In this document: in pieces, positions 25,623 to 40,804 of the stretch
Layout of the letters: each line of letters begins with the position of its first letter
Numbering within the stretch: the stretch's first letter is position 1
NCBI GenBank assembly: GCA_934541015.1
Contig: CAKTDC010000019.1
Coordinates: forward strand, 1-56,552
DNA from: an uncultured Luteimonas sp.
GTDB taxonomy: Bacteria; Pseudomonadota; Gammaproteobacteria; Xanthomonadales; Xanthomonadaceae
DNA: 56,552 nucleotides
Direction: 5' to 3'
The notes under the pieces: model-generated
Seen by the model: only the letters and a program-made list of their open reading frames with translations
The model's database searches: none
Told to the model about the DNA's origin: nothing
Program-made: the position numbers and the translations under genes

Positions 25623-25820
25623 TGCGCTGAGCCTTTCCGGGGCGGGGCCGGCCGGGTTGCGTCCGGGACCCGCGATGCGGCGCGCACGGCGCGACCGGGG
25701 GATGGTCCCCGATCCGCTGCTGCCCGTCGAGATCCGCAGTCGGGTGGGCGCATCGCACGGCGCCAGCGCTCTTCGCGGCGACGCTCGTCGCGCGCGACGG
25801 TTCCCCGACAGCGTCGAACC

Positions 25821-25829
25821 GCTAGAATC
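25821..25829 (+). promoter_or_regulatory. predicted -10 element of maeB
   Basis: GCTAGAATC, the same word as before rsgA and aceE, lies 27 bases before the maeB start. No clear -35 is visible. Confidence 0.5.
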
Positions 25830-25855
25830 CCCCTATCTTCCGCGGCGACGACACG

Positions 25856-28177
<2,322 letters not shown>

Positions 28178-28547
28178 TCCGGCCCCGCCGGAGTCGGGAG
28201 CGCCGCCGCGGCAGCGCTGCCGGCGCCTCCGGATTGTTCCCTGGCGGGCCGTCGGCAGCGCCCGGAGGACAGGGTCGCGGCGACCCGTGCCAACGCCGCC
28301 GGCAACCGCCCGCGCCCTCCGACCGGAGACGGGCGGGCGCTGCCCGGACATCCCCGTCCGCCGGTTGCAGGCGCGGGGCATCCGCGCATCGACTTGCCGC
28401 ATCGCAGCATCGGCGGCGCTCCTGGACGCAGGATTCCGGGCGCGCGCATGGCGCACCGGCAGCGGCGGACTGCGCGATCCCCCCTGCTAGAATCGATGGT
28501 CCGACACCCACCACAGAGCGCGGCGCGTGGCCGCGGCGGAGCAGGTG
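28178..28547 (+). promoter_or_regulatory. maeB-aceE gap with aceE promoter
   Basis: A 370-bp gap with no credible gene. TGCTAGAAT at 28485-28493 is an extended -10 (TG-N-TAGAAT), the third copy of this promoter word in the window. It would give a leader of about 50 nt to the ATG at 28548. The rest is GC-rich with no obvious terminator or riboswitch. Confidence 0.5.
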
Positions 28548-31241
<2,694 letters not shown>

Positions 31242-31408
31242 TTCTCCAACCCGCCACGCGACGAAGGGCGGTCCCCGGGCCGCCGTTCCCCGGGGTCGAA
31301 CGCATCGACCCCGGCCCCGGGGCGCGCGACGGATTTCCGGCCTTGCCTGCAACGCCCCCGGCTCCGGCCGTATCTGCATGGATCGGATCCCTGCGCAGAA
31401 CTGCCGCC

Positions 31409-32836
31409 ATGTCACGTGCCCTTGCCCTGCTGCTCGCCTGCTGCCTGCCGCCGATGCTGGCGGCGCAATCCCTGACCGCACCGGTGGCGGAATCGGCGCC
31501 GGCTGCCGACCCCGCGCCTGATCCCGCCAGACAGGCGCTGGATGCCTGGCTGGCGGCATTCAATTCCGGCGAACGTGCGCCGCTGGAGGCCTATCGCGCG
31601 CGCTGGAACGCCGACATGGACGTGGACCGGATGCTGGAGTTCCACGCCGAGACCGGCGGATTCCGCCTGGTGCGGCATGAGGCATCGGAAGCGGGCACGG
31701 CACGTGCGCTGCTGCAGGAGCTGGAGTCGGACACGGTGGCGCGCATGCAGATGGTGGTGCAGCCCGGCGAGCCTGCGCAGCTCGAGATCCGCACGATCGA
31801 TCCGCCCGAGGACCTGCGCGTTCCGCGCATGACCGCCAGCGACGCCATCGACGCGCTGGTGGCCAGGGCCGATGCGCAGGCGGCAAAGGATGCGTTCTCC
31901 GGCGTGCTGCTGGTGGCCGATGGCCGGGATGTGCTGCTGCACCGCGCCTGGAACCGGTCCGGCGCGGCCAGCGCTGCACCGGTCACGCTGGACACGAAGT
32001 TCCGCATCGGATCGATGAACAAGATGTTCACCGCCGTCGCCACCCTGCAACTGGTGCAGGCAGGCAAGCTGTCGCTGGATGGCACGGTGGGCGGGTACCT
32101 GCCCGGTTATCCGAACGCCGATATCGCCGCGGTCACCGTCCGCCAGTTGCTCATCCACGCCGGCGGCACCGGCGACTTCTTCGGCCCGGAATTCGATGCG
32201 CAGCGCCTGTCGCTGAAGACGCACGAGGACTACGTCCGCCTGTTCGGCGCGCGCGGACCGACGCATCCCCCCGGCAGCGGCCAGCGCTACTCCAACTACG
32301 GCTTCCTGCTGCTGGGCGCGATCATCGAGCGTGCCAGCGGCCAGTCGTACTACGACTACGTCCAGGCGCATGTCTTCGCGCCGGCCGGCATGCATGACAG
32401 CGGCTCGCTGCCTGAAGCGGTCGCGGTGCCGGGACGTGTGCCGGCGTATACGCGCAGGGACGTCGCCTGGATCGATGCGGCCGACACCCTGCCGTACCGC
32501 GGCACGGCGGCAGGCGGCGGCTACAGCACCGCCGGCGACCTGCTGAAGTTCGCGCGTGCATTGCTCGCGGGCAAGCTGCTGCCGCCGGAGCTGGTGGCCG
32601 AAGCCACGCGCAACCAGACCCCGTGGTACGGCTACGGTTTCATGACGCGCGAGCACGAGGGCGTGCGCATGTTCGGCCATGGCGGCGGTGCCCCGGGGAT
32701 GAACGGCGACCTGCGCGTCTATCCGGCGCAGGGCCTGGTGGTGGTGGGCCTGGCCAACGTCGATCCACCCGCCGCGAATCGACTGGTCGACTATTACCTG
32801 CTGCGGATGCCGCCGCCGGCTACGCCCGCACGGTAG
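31409..32836 (+). CDS. secreted beta-lactamase-fold serine hydrolase
   Basis: A 475-residue exported protein. The signal peptide spans residues 1-20 (LALLLACCLPPMLAAQS). An N-terminal domain of about 120 residues (LDAWLAAFNSGERAPLEAYRARW onward) precedes the hydrolase domain. The catalytic motifs are SMNK (SxxK, in FRIGSMNKMFT), YSN (in GQRYSNYGFLLLGA) and HGG (in MFGHGGGAPGMNG). The HGG third motif points to an esterase or DD-peptidase-like enzyme rather than a true beta-lactamase. An upstream TTG is possible, but the ATG at 31409 gives a proper signal peptide. It is 168 bp after aceE and likely separate. Confidence 0.88.
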   Translation: MSRALALLLACCLPPMLAAQSLTAPVAESAPAADPAPDPARQALDAWLAAFNSGERAPLEAYRARWNADMDVDRMLEFHAETGGFRLVRHEASEAGTARALLQELESDTVARMQMVVQPGEPAQLEIRTIDPPEDLRVPRMTASDAIDALVARADAQAAKDAFSGVLLVADGRDVLLHRAWNRSGAASAAPVTLDTKFRIGSMNKMFTAVATLQLVQAGKLSLDGTVGGYLPGYPNADIAAVTVRQLLIHAGGTGDFFGPEFDAQRLSLKTHEDYVRLFGARGPTHPPGSGQRYSNYGFLLLGAIIERASGQSYYDYVQAHVFAPAGMHDSGSLPEAVAVPGRVPAYTRRDVAWIDAADTLPYRGTAAGGGYSTAGDLLKFARALLAGKLLPPELVAEATRNQTPWYGYGFMTREHEGVRMFGHGGGAPGMNGDLRVYPAQGLVVVGLANVDPPAANRLVDYYLLRMPPPATPAR

Positions 32837-32902
32837 GGTTCGAAGGAGCGCTTTCCGGAGACAGCATGCCCCGGCGGGGTCGTGGCGCCTGCGGCCGGCC
32901 GG

Positions 32903-33118
32903 TCAGGCTTCGCCGAAGCCCATGCTCGACTGCGCGGCCGGGCGCGAGGGCGTGTCGATGTCGATGGCGGCGCTGGCGAGCACGGGATCGCCGTGCGGCG
33001 GGGTGCGCTCCTGCATATTGTCGTCGAGCGGCGGGGCCGGTGTGTCCCGGTAGTGCTTCCACGCCCGGTAGACGACATAGCCGATGGTGCCGGCGGCGAG
33101 CAATCTGGCAAGACCCAT
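32903..33118 (-). CDS. small membrane protein
   Basis: A 71-residue protein, unrecognised. Residues 2-18 (LARLLAAGTIGYVVYRAW) form one probable membrane helix, followed by a charged, proline-rich tail. AGGAG sits six bases before the ATG at 33118, a strong ribosome site that supports it as a real gene; an in-frame ATG two codons upstream would overlap that site. Confidence 0.6.
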   Translation of the reverse strand: MGLARLLAAGTIGYVVYRAWKHYRDTPAPPLDDNMQERTPPHGDPVLASAAIDIDTPSRPAAQSSMGFGEA

Positions 33119-33202
33119 GTGCAACTCCTGTGTGGATGTCCGCGGAGCTGCAGCATTGCCCGGCGCCGGTAAGACCGGCGTGACCCCGGCGCGGTGCGGG
33201 TG

Positions 33203-34075
33203 TTAAACCGTGCCCGCGCGATGGCCGGCCTGGCCCAGCGCCACCGCCACCGCCTCTTCCAGCGGCGTGGTCGGGCGGCCGATCAGCTGCGAGAGCTCGC
33301 GGCCGTCGTGGAACAGCGCGCCCTTGGCGACCTCCACGTCGAGCGCCGGCAGCACTTCCGGCCAGGGTGCCGGGACGCCCGCTGCCACCAGCGCCGCGGT
33401 GTACTCGGCCGGCGGCAGGTTGGCGTAGGGGATGTTCTTGCCCGACTGCCGCGAGATCTCCGCGGCCAGTTCGGATAGGGTGTAGGCGGTATCGCCGGCC
33501 AGTTCGTAGGTGCGGCCTTCATGGCCTTCGCCGGTCAGCACCGCCACCGCGGCGTCGGCGAAGTCGGCGCGCGTGGCCGAGGAGATCCGGCCCTCGCCGG
33601 CGCTGCCGATCAGCGCGCCGTTGGCCACGGCGGCTGCCGCGGACGCGGTGTAGTTTTCGGTGTACCAGCCATTGCGCAGCACGGTCATGGCCAGGCCGGA
33701 GTCGGCGAGCATCGCCTCTGTCTGCACGTGCTCGGGCGCCAGGCCCAGCGTGGAGGTGTCGGCGTGCAGGAGGCTGGTGTAGACCACGCGGCGCACGCCG
33801 GCCGCCTTCGCGGCGTCGATGAGGTTGCGGTGCTGGATCACGCGCTGGCCGACCTCGCTGCCCGAGATCATCATCAGGGTGTCGATGCCCGACAGCGCGG
33901 ACGCGAGGGTGTCGGGGCGGGCGTAGTCGGCCTCGCGGACCTCGACGCCGAGGTCGGCGGCCTTCGCCGGCGTGCGCGCGAGGGCGACGATGTCCGTGGC
34001 GGGAGCCCGCGTGCGCAGGCGTTCGATGAGCAGGCGGCCAAGCCGGCCGGTGGCGCCGGTGACGGCGATCTTCAT
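33203..34075 (-). CDS. qorB: NmrA-type NAD(P)H:quinone oxidoreductase (QorB-like)
   Basis: A 290-residue Rossmann-fold atypical short-chain dehydrogenase. The dinucleotide motif is VTGATGRLGRLLIERL at residues 5-20. VVYTSLLHADTSTLGLAPEHVQTEAML and LRNGWYTENYT match QorB (YtfG), an NADPH-dependent quinone reductase. It is divergent from an HxlR regulator gene, the same pairing as E. coli ytfG-ytfH, across a 70-bp promoter region with a palindrome. The likely role is quinone or electrophile detoxification. Confidence 0.9.
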   Translation of the reverse strand: MKIAVTGATGRLGRLLIERLRTRAPATDIVALARTPAKAADLGVEVREADYARPDTLASALSGIDTLMMISGSEVGQRVIQHRNLIDAAKAAGVRRVVYTSLLHADTSTLGLAPEHVQTEAMLADSGLAMTVLRNGWYTENYTASAAAAVANGALIGSAGEGRISSATRADFADAAVAVLTGEGHEGRTYELAGDTAYTLSELAAEISRQSGKNIPYANLPPAEYTAALVAAGVPAPWPEVLPALDVEVAKGALFHDGRELSQLIGRPTTPLEEAVAVALGQAGHRAGTV

Positions 34076-34121
34076 GGGAATTCTCCGGTTTGCGTGCGGG
34101 ACATGCCCAATGTAGGATCAA

Positions 34122-34140
34122 TACTTATCTTTTGGAAGTA
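34122..34140. promoter_or_regulatory. palindrome in the qorB-hxlR divergent promoter
   Basis: TACTT (34122-34126) and AAGTA (34136-34140) form a 5-9-5 inverted repeat in an unusually AT-rich stretch. The right half overlaps the GGAAG ribosome site of the HxlR gene. Placement between the two genes suggests an autoregulatory operator for the HxlR protein. Confidence 0.5.
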
Positions 34141-34145
34141 CATAC

Positions 34146-34568
34146 ATGAAAGTAAGCATGAAGGCGGATCGCAGCGTTGCGCCAGTGGCTGGCCGGACGC
34201 TGTCCGGCCGCCTGCGGCGCGGGGAACTGCTCGAGGCCGGCTGCCCCTCGCGCGAGGTGCTCAAGCACGTGACCAGCCGCTGGGGCGTGCTGGTGCTGCT
34301 GGTGCTGGAAGGCGGCACACACCGATTCAGCGAACTGCGCCGCGCGATCGGCGGCGTCAGCGAGCGCATGCTGGCGCAGACGCTGCAGTGGCTGGAGGGC
34401 GATGGCCTGGTCGACCGCATCGCCTACGACGTGGTGCCGCCGCACGTCGAGTACCGGCTGACGCCGCTCGGCCGCGAGGCAGCCGAACGGGTCAGGGGCC
34501 TGGCGGACTGGATCGAGGAAAGCCTGCCGCGGATCCTGCGCGCGCAGGCGCGGCGCGGCCAGAACTGA
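34146..34568 (+). CDS. HxlR-family transcriptional regulator
   Basis: A 140-residue winged-helix regulator: CPSREVLKHVTSRWGVLVLLVLEGGTHRFSELRRAIGGVSERMLAQTLQWLEGDGLVDR is the HxlR core, with the conserved Cys33. In relatives such as YodB and QorR this cysteine senses quinones or oxidants. It is divergent from qorB and probably represses it. The start at 34146 has GGAAG seven bases upstream; a second in-frame ATG at 34158 is possible. Confidence 0.92.
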   Translation: MKVSMKADRSVAPVAGRTLSGRLRRGELLEAGCPSREVLKHVTSRWGVLVLLVLEGGTHRFSELRRAIGGVSERMLAQTLQWLEGDGLVDRIAYDVVPPHVEYRLTPLGREAAERVRGLADWIEESLPRILRAQARRGQN

Positions 34569-34622
34569 GGTGGCCGGCCATCGTTGCCACCCGGGCGGGT
34601 GGCCGCGCACGCCGCGGCCGGC

Positions 34623-35504
34623 TCAACCCGTCGCGGGCCCCGGGTCCGCATCCCACATGCCGGTCGCTGCAGTCTCGCGCGCATAGTCGGCAAAGCGCCG
34701 GGGTGCCGATCCGGTCACGCGCCGGATGTCGTCGCTGGTCGCGTCCGCGCCGCCCTCGCGGAACCAGCGCTGCAGGTCGAGCAGCTGGTCGGCGATCGCC
34801 GCGGGCATGCCTGCGGCGTGCATCCCGGCGCGCAGCGCTTCCGGCGGCAGGTCCACGTGGGCGATCGCGCGGCCCAGCGCCCGTGACAGCTCCGCAGCCA
34901 CCTCGTCCCAGCACAGCGCTTCCGGACCGGTGAGGGTGTAGGCCTGCCCCTCGTGGCCGCCGGCCAGCGCGGCCACCGCCACCGCGGCGATGTCGCGGAC
35001 ATCGACGTGGGCGATCCGGGCCTGCCCGCTGGCGCTGTAGAAGGTCGATCCGGCCCTGATCGCGGGCGCCATGAAACCGGCGGTGTTCTGCATGAAGCTG
35101 TTCGGTCGCAGGAAGGTCCAGGCCATGCCGCTGTCCTCGATGGCCCGCTCCACCGCGCGGTGGACCCGGGCAAGGCGGTAGCCCTCGTCGGCGGCGCCGA
35201 CCACGGACTGCTTCACGATGCGGCGGACGCCGGCGCCGGCGGCGGCCTCGACGGCATTGCGTTCGAGCGATTCCTGGTCGACCGCCTGCGGGGCCAGGAG
35301 GAACACGGCATCGCAGCCCTGGAACGCGGCCGCGAGGGTGGCGGGCTGGCGGTAGTCGATGGTGGCCGCGTCGATTCCGCGCGCGGCGGCGGCCTTCGCC
35401 TTCGCGGCCGAGAAGAAGGCGGCCCGGAACCGGATCCGCCTGCGCTCCAGCAAGCCCAGAATCTCGCTGCCGACGGTGCCGCCGGCGCCGGTGATGCAGA
35501 TCAT
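34623..35504 (-). CDS. NmrA-family NAD(P)-binding protein
   Basis: A 293-residue Rossmann-fold protein of the NmrA/QorB-like group: ITGAGGTVGSEILGLLERR binds the dinucleotide at residues 4-22, with VRRIVKQSVVGA, FLRPNSFMQNTAGF and the C-terminal substrate-lid region downstream. It resembles the QorB-like gene 0.5 kb away and may be an old paralogue. The true start is the ATG at 35504, with AGGAG seven bases before it; a longer open frame continues upstream only as an antisense shadow of the LysR gene. It lies downstream of that LysR gene on the same strand. Confidence 0.88.
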   Translation of the reverse strand: MICITGAGGTVGSEILGLLERRRIRFRAAFFSAAKAKAAAARGIDAATIDYRQPATLAAAFQGCDAVFLLAPQAVDQESLERNAVEAAAGAGVRRIVKQSVVGAADEGYRLARVHRAVERAIEDSGMAWTFLRPNSFMQNTAGFMAPAIRAGSTFYSASGQARIAHVDVRDIAAVAVAALAGGHEGQAYTLTGPEALCWDEVAAELSRALGRAIAHVDLPPEALRAGMHAAGMPAAIADQLLDLQRWFREGGADATSDDIRRVTGSAPRRFADYARETAATGMWDADPGPATG

Positions 35505-35677
35505 CGCTGGCTCCTGTCCCGGAAGGTCGCGACGGCCCGTCATCGGCAACGCGCTGCGATGCAGGCAACGGGAGCCGGACCGTGGCCCGATGCTAGCAGG
35601 CCGGATCGATGGAGCGCCTGTCGCGGGGGACAGCGGCTGCGCTGCCTGCCGCAATCGGTGCGCGTGCCGGGCGGGCG

Positions 35678-36565
35678 TCAGGCGAAGGCTTCGGCGAGGT
35701 AGTCGATCATCACCCGCACCTTGGCCGGCGGCCGCCGGTCGGGCGGGTAGAGCACGTGGATGCCGCCCAGCTCCACCGGCGGCCGGTCGAGCTCCAGTGC
35801 CAGCAGCTCGCCGCGCGCGATCGCCTCGTCCACGATGAAGCCGGGCTGGTAGATGATCCCCTGACCGCCGACGGCCGCGGCGAGCAGGGCGTCGCCGTTG
35901 TTGGCCAGGAGGTTGCCGCTGACCGGCACCCGCACCTCGCCGTTCGCGCCGAACGCCCAGTGCTCGCGTCCCTGGGTGGCCGAGAGGGTGTAGCCCAGGC
36001 AGTTGTGCTGGACCAGGTCGGCGACCGCGCGCGGCACGCCGCGCCGGTCGAGGTAGGCCGGCGCGGCGCACACGCGCATCGGGCTGTCGCCGAGCCGGCG
36101 CGCCTGCAGCGGGCTGTCGGCGAGACGGCCGATGCGGATGGCCAGGTCCCAGCTGCCGGCGATGAGATCCAGCTCGGCGTCGCTCAGGCCCAGCTCCACC
36201 GTCACTTCCGGATAGCGCTCGCAGAACCCGGGAATGAGCGGAGCGACGAAGCAGCGGCCGAAGGAGAGCGGCACGTTCATGCGCAGCAGGCCGCTGGCCT
36301 TGATCCGCTGCGATGCGGCGGCGGCCTCGGCCTCGTCGATCTCGGGGAGGATGCGCAGGCAGGCGTCGAGGTAGTCGCTGCCGGCCTCGGTCAGGGCCAG
36401 GCGCCGGGTGGTGCGGTGGAACAGCTTCACGCCCAGCCGGGCCTCGAGCGCGTTGACGTGCTTGGTGGCCATCGCCGGCGACATGCCCAGGTGGCGGGCG
36501 GCGGCCGAGAGGCTGCCGTCGCTTGCGGCGCGCACGAACACGCGCATGCTGGTGATCCGGTCCAT
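35678..36565 (-). CDS. LysR-family regulator
   Basis: A 295-residue LysR-type regulator of the CrgA/AaeR-like group: MDRITSMRVFVRAASDGSLSAAARHLGMSPAMATKHVNALEARLGVKLFHRTTRRLALTEAG is the DNA-binding part (1-62), followed by the co-inducer domain (LRMNVPLSFGRCFVAPLIP). It lies 173 bp upstream of the NmrA gene on the same strand and may control it or a quinone/aromatic stress response. The ligand is unknown. Confidence 0.92.
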   Translation of the reverse strand: MDRITSMRVFVRAASDGSLSAAARHLGMSPAMATKHVNALEARLGVKLFHRTTRRLALTEAGSDYLDACLRILPEIDEAEAAAASQRIKASGLLRMNVPLSFGRCFVAPLIPGFCERYPEVTVELGLSDAELDLIAGSWDLAIRIGRLADSPLQARRLGDSPMRVCAAPAYLDRRGVPRAVADLVQHNCLGYTLSATQGREHWAFGANGEVRVPVSGNLLANNGDALLAAAVGGQGIIYQPGFIVDEAIARGELLALELDRPPVELGGIHVLYPPDRRPPAKVRVMIDYLAEAFA

Positions 36566-36631
36566 GCCGCCAATCTAGCAGCAGGGCGGGGCGGGGGCGC
36601 CTCGCCAGGCAAGCTCCGGACAACCCCTGGT

Positions 36632-36715
36632 CGTCATTCCCGCGCAGGCGGGAATCCACGGGCGGTGATCCCCGACGGACCGACCCCCGGGATCCCCGCC
36701 TGCGCCGGAATGACG
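36632..36715. repeat. REP pair (inverted)
   Basis: CGTCATTCCCGCGCAGGCGG at the left end (36632 onward) and its imperfect inverse ending GGAATGACG at 36715 form a BIME-like pair between the LysR gene and the DUF779 gene, in a 177-bp gap with no other feature. Confidence 0.75.
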
Positions 36716-36742
36716 TGCGCAGGATGCCTGCGGGACAGCCCG

Positions 36743-37117
36743 CTAGTGTCCGCGTTCGATGCCCAGTTCGGCCAGCTCGGCGTCGGTGAACACGCGCGAG
36801 CGGCTCTGGAAGGACTTGCCTTCAGGGCCTTCGAGCGAGAAGGTGCCGCCACCGTGGCCGTCCACGGCGTCGATGATGATCTGGGTGTGCTTCCAGGTCT
36901 GGTACTGCGCGGTGCCGATGTAGAAGGGGCAGCCGCCGATCTCGCCCAGGTACACGTCGCCCTGGCCGATGGTGATCTCGCCGGGCAGGTAGCAGTTGGC
37001 GGCGCTGTTGTCGCAGCAGCCGCCGGACTGGTGGAACATCAGGTCCGGGCCGTGCTTGGCCTTGAGCAGTTCGATCAGCTCGAGCGCGGCGGGGGTGGCG
37101 ATGACTTTCTCGACCAT
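36743..37117 (-). CDS. DUF779 family protein
   Basis: A 124-residue protein of the DUF779 family, which is regularly encoded next to acetaldehyde dehydrogenases. QSGGCCDNSAANCYLPGE near residues 30-47 contains three cysteines that look like a metal or redox site; DVYLGEIGGCPFYIG follows. The molecular role is unknown. GAGGAGA precedes the ATG. It lies downstream of the aldehyde dehydrogenase gene on the same strand, with an intrinsic terminator between them. Confidence 0.92.
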   Translation of the reverse strand: MVEKVIATPAALELIELLKAKHGPDLMFHQSGGCCDNSAANCYLPGEITIGQGDVYLGEIGGCPFYIGTAQYQTWKHTQIIIDAVDGHGGGTFSLEGPEGKSFQSRSRVFTDAELAELGIERGH

Positions 37118-37139
37118 GGCCGTCTCCTCGTGGCGAATG

Positions 37140-37166
37140 AAAAAAGGGGGCCGTCGACGGCCCCCC
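37140..37166 (-). terminator. intrinsic terminator between exaC and the DUF779 gene
   Basis: On the minus strand a 10-bp perfect stem (GGGGGCCGTC / GACGGCCCCC) is followed by TTTTTT. It lies 10 bp after the exaC stop and 22 bp before the DUF779 start, so it should reduce transcription of the second gene relative to the first. Confidence 0.8.
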
Positions 37167-37175
37167 TGGAGTGGA

Positions 37176-38699
<1,524 letters not shown>

Positions 38700-38767
38700 G
38701 TGCGGTACCTCCTGTCGTGGCTGCACGAACGCCCGGCGGGGGTGCCAGACGCTGTTTTTCTGACCAT

Positions 38768-38781
38768 TGCAGTGTACTGCA
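38768..38781. promoter_or_regulatory. palindrome 1 upstream of exaC
   Basis: TGCAGT-GT-ACTGCA is a perfect 6-2-6 inverted repeat, 69 bp upstream of the exaC start, in an AT-richer stretch than its surroundings. It is a candidate regulator-binding site; the protein is unknown. Confidence 0.45.
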
Positions 38782-38801
38782 GAACGAAATGGCCTCAAAA
38801 A

Positions 38802-38817
38802 TACAGACTGTTCTGTA
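38802..38817. promoter_or_regulatory. palindrome 2 upstream of exaC
   Basis: TACAGA-CTGT-TCTGTA is a perfect 6-4-6 inverted repeat whose centre is 35 bp from that of palindrome 1, close to three helical turns. It lies between exaC and the divergent dioxygenase gene and could act on either promoter. Confidence 0.45.
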
Positions 38818-38929
38818 AATGATTCAGTCCGGACGGGCATCAGGGGAATTTGATTTCATACTTTAAGTGCGAACTGTTTGTTGAATGTGGTGGGTTCTAA
38901 CCTTCAGGGAGCGAGCCGATACTGTCGGC

Positions 38930-39784
38930 ATGGATACCGACAACACCTCTCCCCGCAGCAACACCAGCCCTGTCGGCAACGGCGGCAGCCGCATGCCGGT
39001 CCTCTTCGTGCCGCACGGCGCCGGTCCCTGCTTCTTCATGGACTGGAACCCGGCCGACACCTGGGACGGCATGGCCGCCTTCCTCAGGAGCGTCGCCGAC
39101 ACTCTCCCGGAGCGGCCGCGCGCGATCGTGCTGGTGTCCGGCCACTGGCTGGAGCCGGGCTTCAGCGTCACCGGCAGCGCCCGCCCGCCGCTGATCTACG
39201 ACTACAGCGGCTTCCCGGCGCATACCTACGAGCTGACGTATCCGGCCCCGGGCGAGCCGCAGCTGGCCGAGCGCATCGCCGGGCTGCTGGGCAAGCCCGG
39301 CGAGCAGGCGCGGGTCGATCCGCGCCGCGGCTACGACCACGGCGTCTTCATCCCGCTCAAGCTGATGTTCCCCAAGGCCGACATCCCGGTGGTCCAGCTG
39401 TCGCTGCGCCGGGACATGGACCCGGTCGCGCACATCGCCGCCGGCCGCGCCCTGGCCGCGCTGCGCGACGAGGGCGTGCTGATCGTCGGCAGCGGCATGA
39501 GCTTCCACAACATGCGCGGCTATGGCGACCCCCGCTACACGTCCGTCTCGGCAAGCTTCGACGAGTGGCTGACCGCCGCGGTCGAAAGTGAGCCCGCGCA
39601 GCGCGAGGCCCTGCTTCGTGACTGGGAGCGCGCGCCGCACGCCCGCGACAGCCACCCGCCGGGCGGCGAGGAGCACCTGCTGCCGCTGCTGGTGGCCGCA
39701 GGCGCGGGCGCCGGCTCCGAGGGCCGCAAGGTCTATTCGGAAGAAGTCATGAAAACCACTCTTTCCGCATTCCGCTTCGGCTGA
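38930..39784 (+). CDS. DODA-type extradiol ring-opening dioxygenase
   Basis: A 284-residue class III (LigB-type) extradiol dioxygenase similar to YgiD/4,5-DOPA dioxygenase. Metal-site regions are FVPHGAGPCFFM near residue 26, LVSGHWLEPGF, YDHGVFIPLKLMFP and GGEEHLLPLLVAAG. Substrates in the family are catechol-like aromatics. The ATG at 38930 is chosen; the open frame upstream runs into the promoter region. It starts a plus-strand run with an SDR and an aldo/keto reductase. ACTTTAAGT at 38860-38868 is a small palindrome in its promoter region. Confidence 0.9.
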   Translation: MDTDNTSPRSNTSPVGNGGSRMPVLFVPHGAGPCFFMDWNPADTWDGMAAFLRSVADTLPERPRAIVLVSGHWLEPGFSVTGSARPPLIYDYSGFPAHTYELTYPAPGEPQLAERIAGLLGKPGEQARVDPRRGYDHGVFIPLKLMFPKADIPVVQLSLRRDMDPVAHIAAGRALAALRDEGVLIVGSGMSFHNMRGYGDPRYTSVSASFDEWLTAAVESEPAQREALLRDWERAPHARDSHPPGGEEHLLPLLVAAGAGAGSEGRKVYSEEVMKTTLSAFRFG

Positions 39785-39815
39785 TCCCCCGCAGCCACCA
39801 GACAGGAGACACACC

Positions 39816-40610
<795 letters not shown>

Positions 40611-40650
40611 CGAAGGCCTGATCCGGCCCGCGCGACGGCCGCCCTGCCAT

Positions 40651-40751
40651 GCTTCCCCGCGCCTGCGGGGAGGTCCGCAGGAGGCCCGCCCGGCGATCGC
40701 AGCGACGGAACGCTTCCCCCGCCTGCGGGGGAAGTCCCCGCGCAGCGGGGG
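40651..40751. repeat. GC-rich hairpin cluster (second REP-like family)
   Basis: Three hairpins occupy the gap between the SDR and aldo/keto reductase genes. The left one (near 40652-40673) is an imperfect copy of the central one (40712-40733), a perfect 10-2-10 palindrome of CTTCCCCCGC and its complement. The right one is TCCCCGC-GCA-GCGGGGGA (40734-40751). The sequence differs from the GTCATCCC-type REPs elsewhere in the window. Confidence 0.7.
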
Positions 40752-40804
40752 ATGGGGGCAACCCCGCGCGGGCAAACACACACGAATTCCAAGGAGCAAC
40801 CATC

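Noticed and set aside
34623..36659. A single 678-residue LysR-oxidoreductase fusion
   Set aside because: Only the C-terminal 293 residues resemble a protein family; the rest is an out-of-frame reading of the LysR gene, and a good ribosome site marks the start at 35504.
38700..38760. Sigma54 promoter for exaC
   Set aside because: TGGCAC occurs but the required GC/TTGC element at the -12 spacing is not present.
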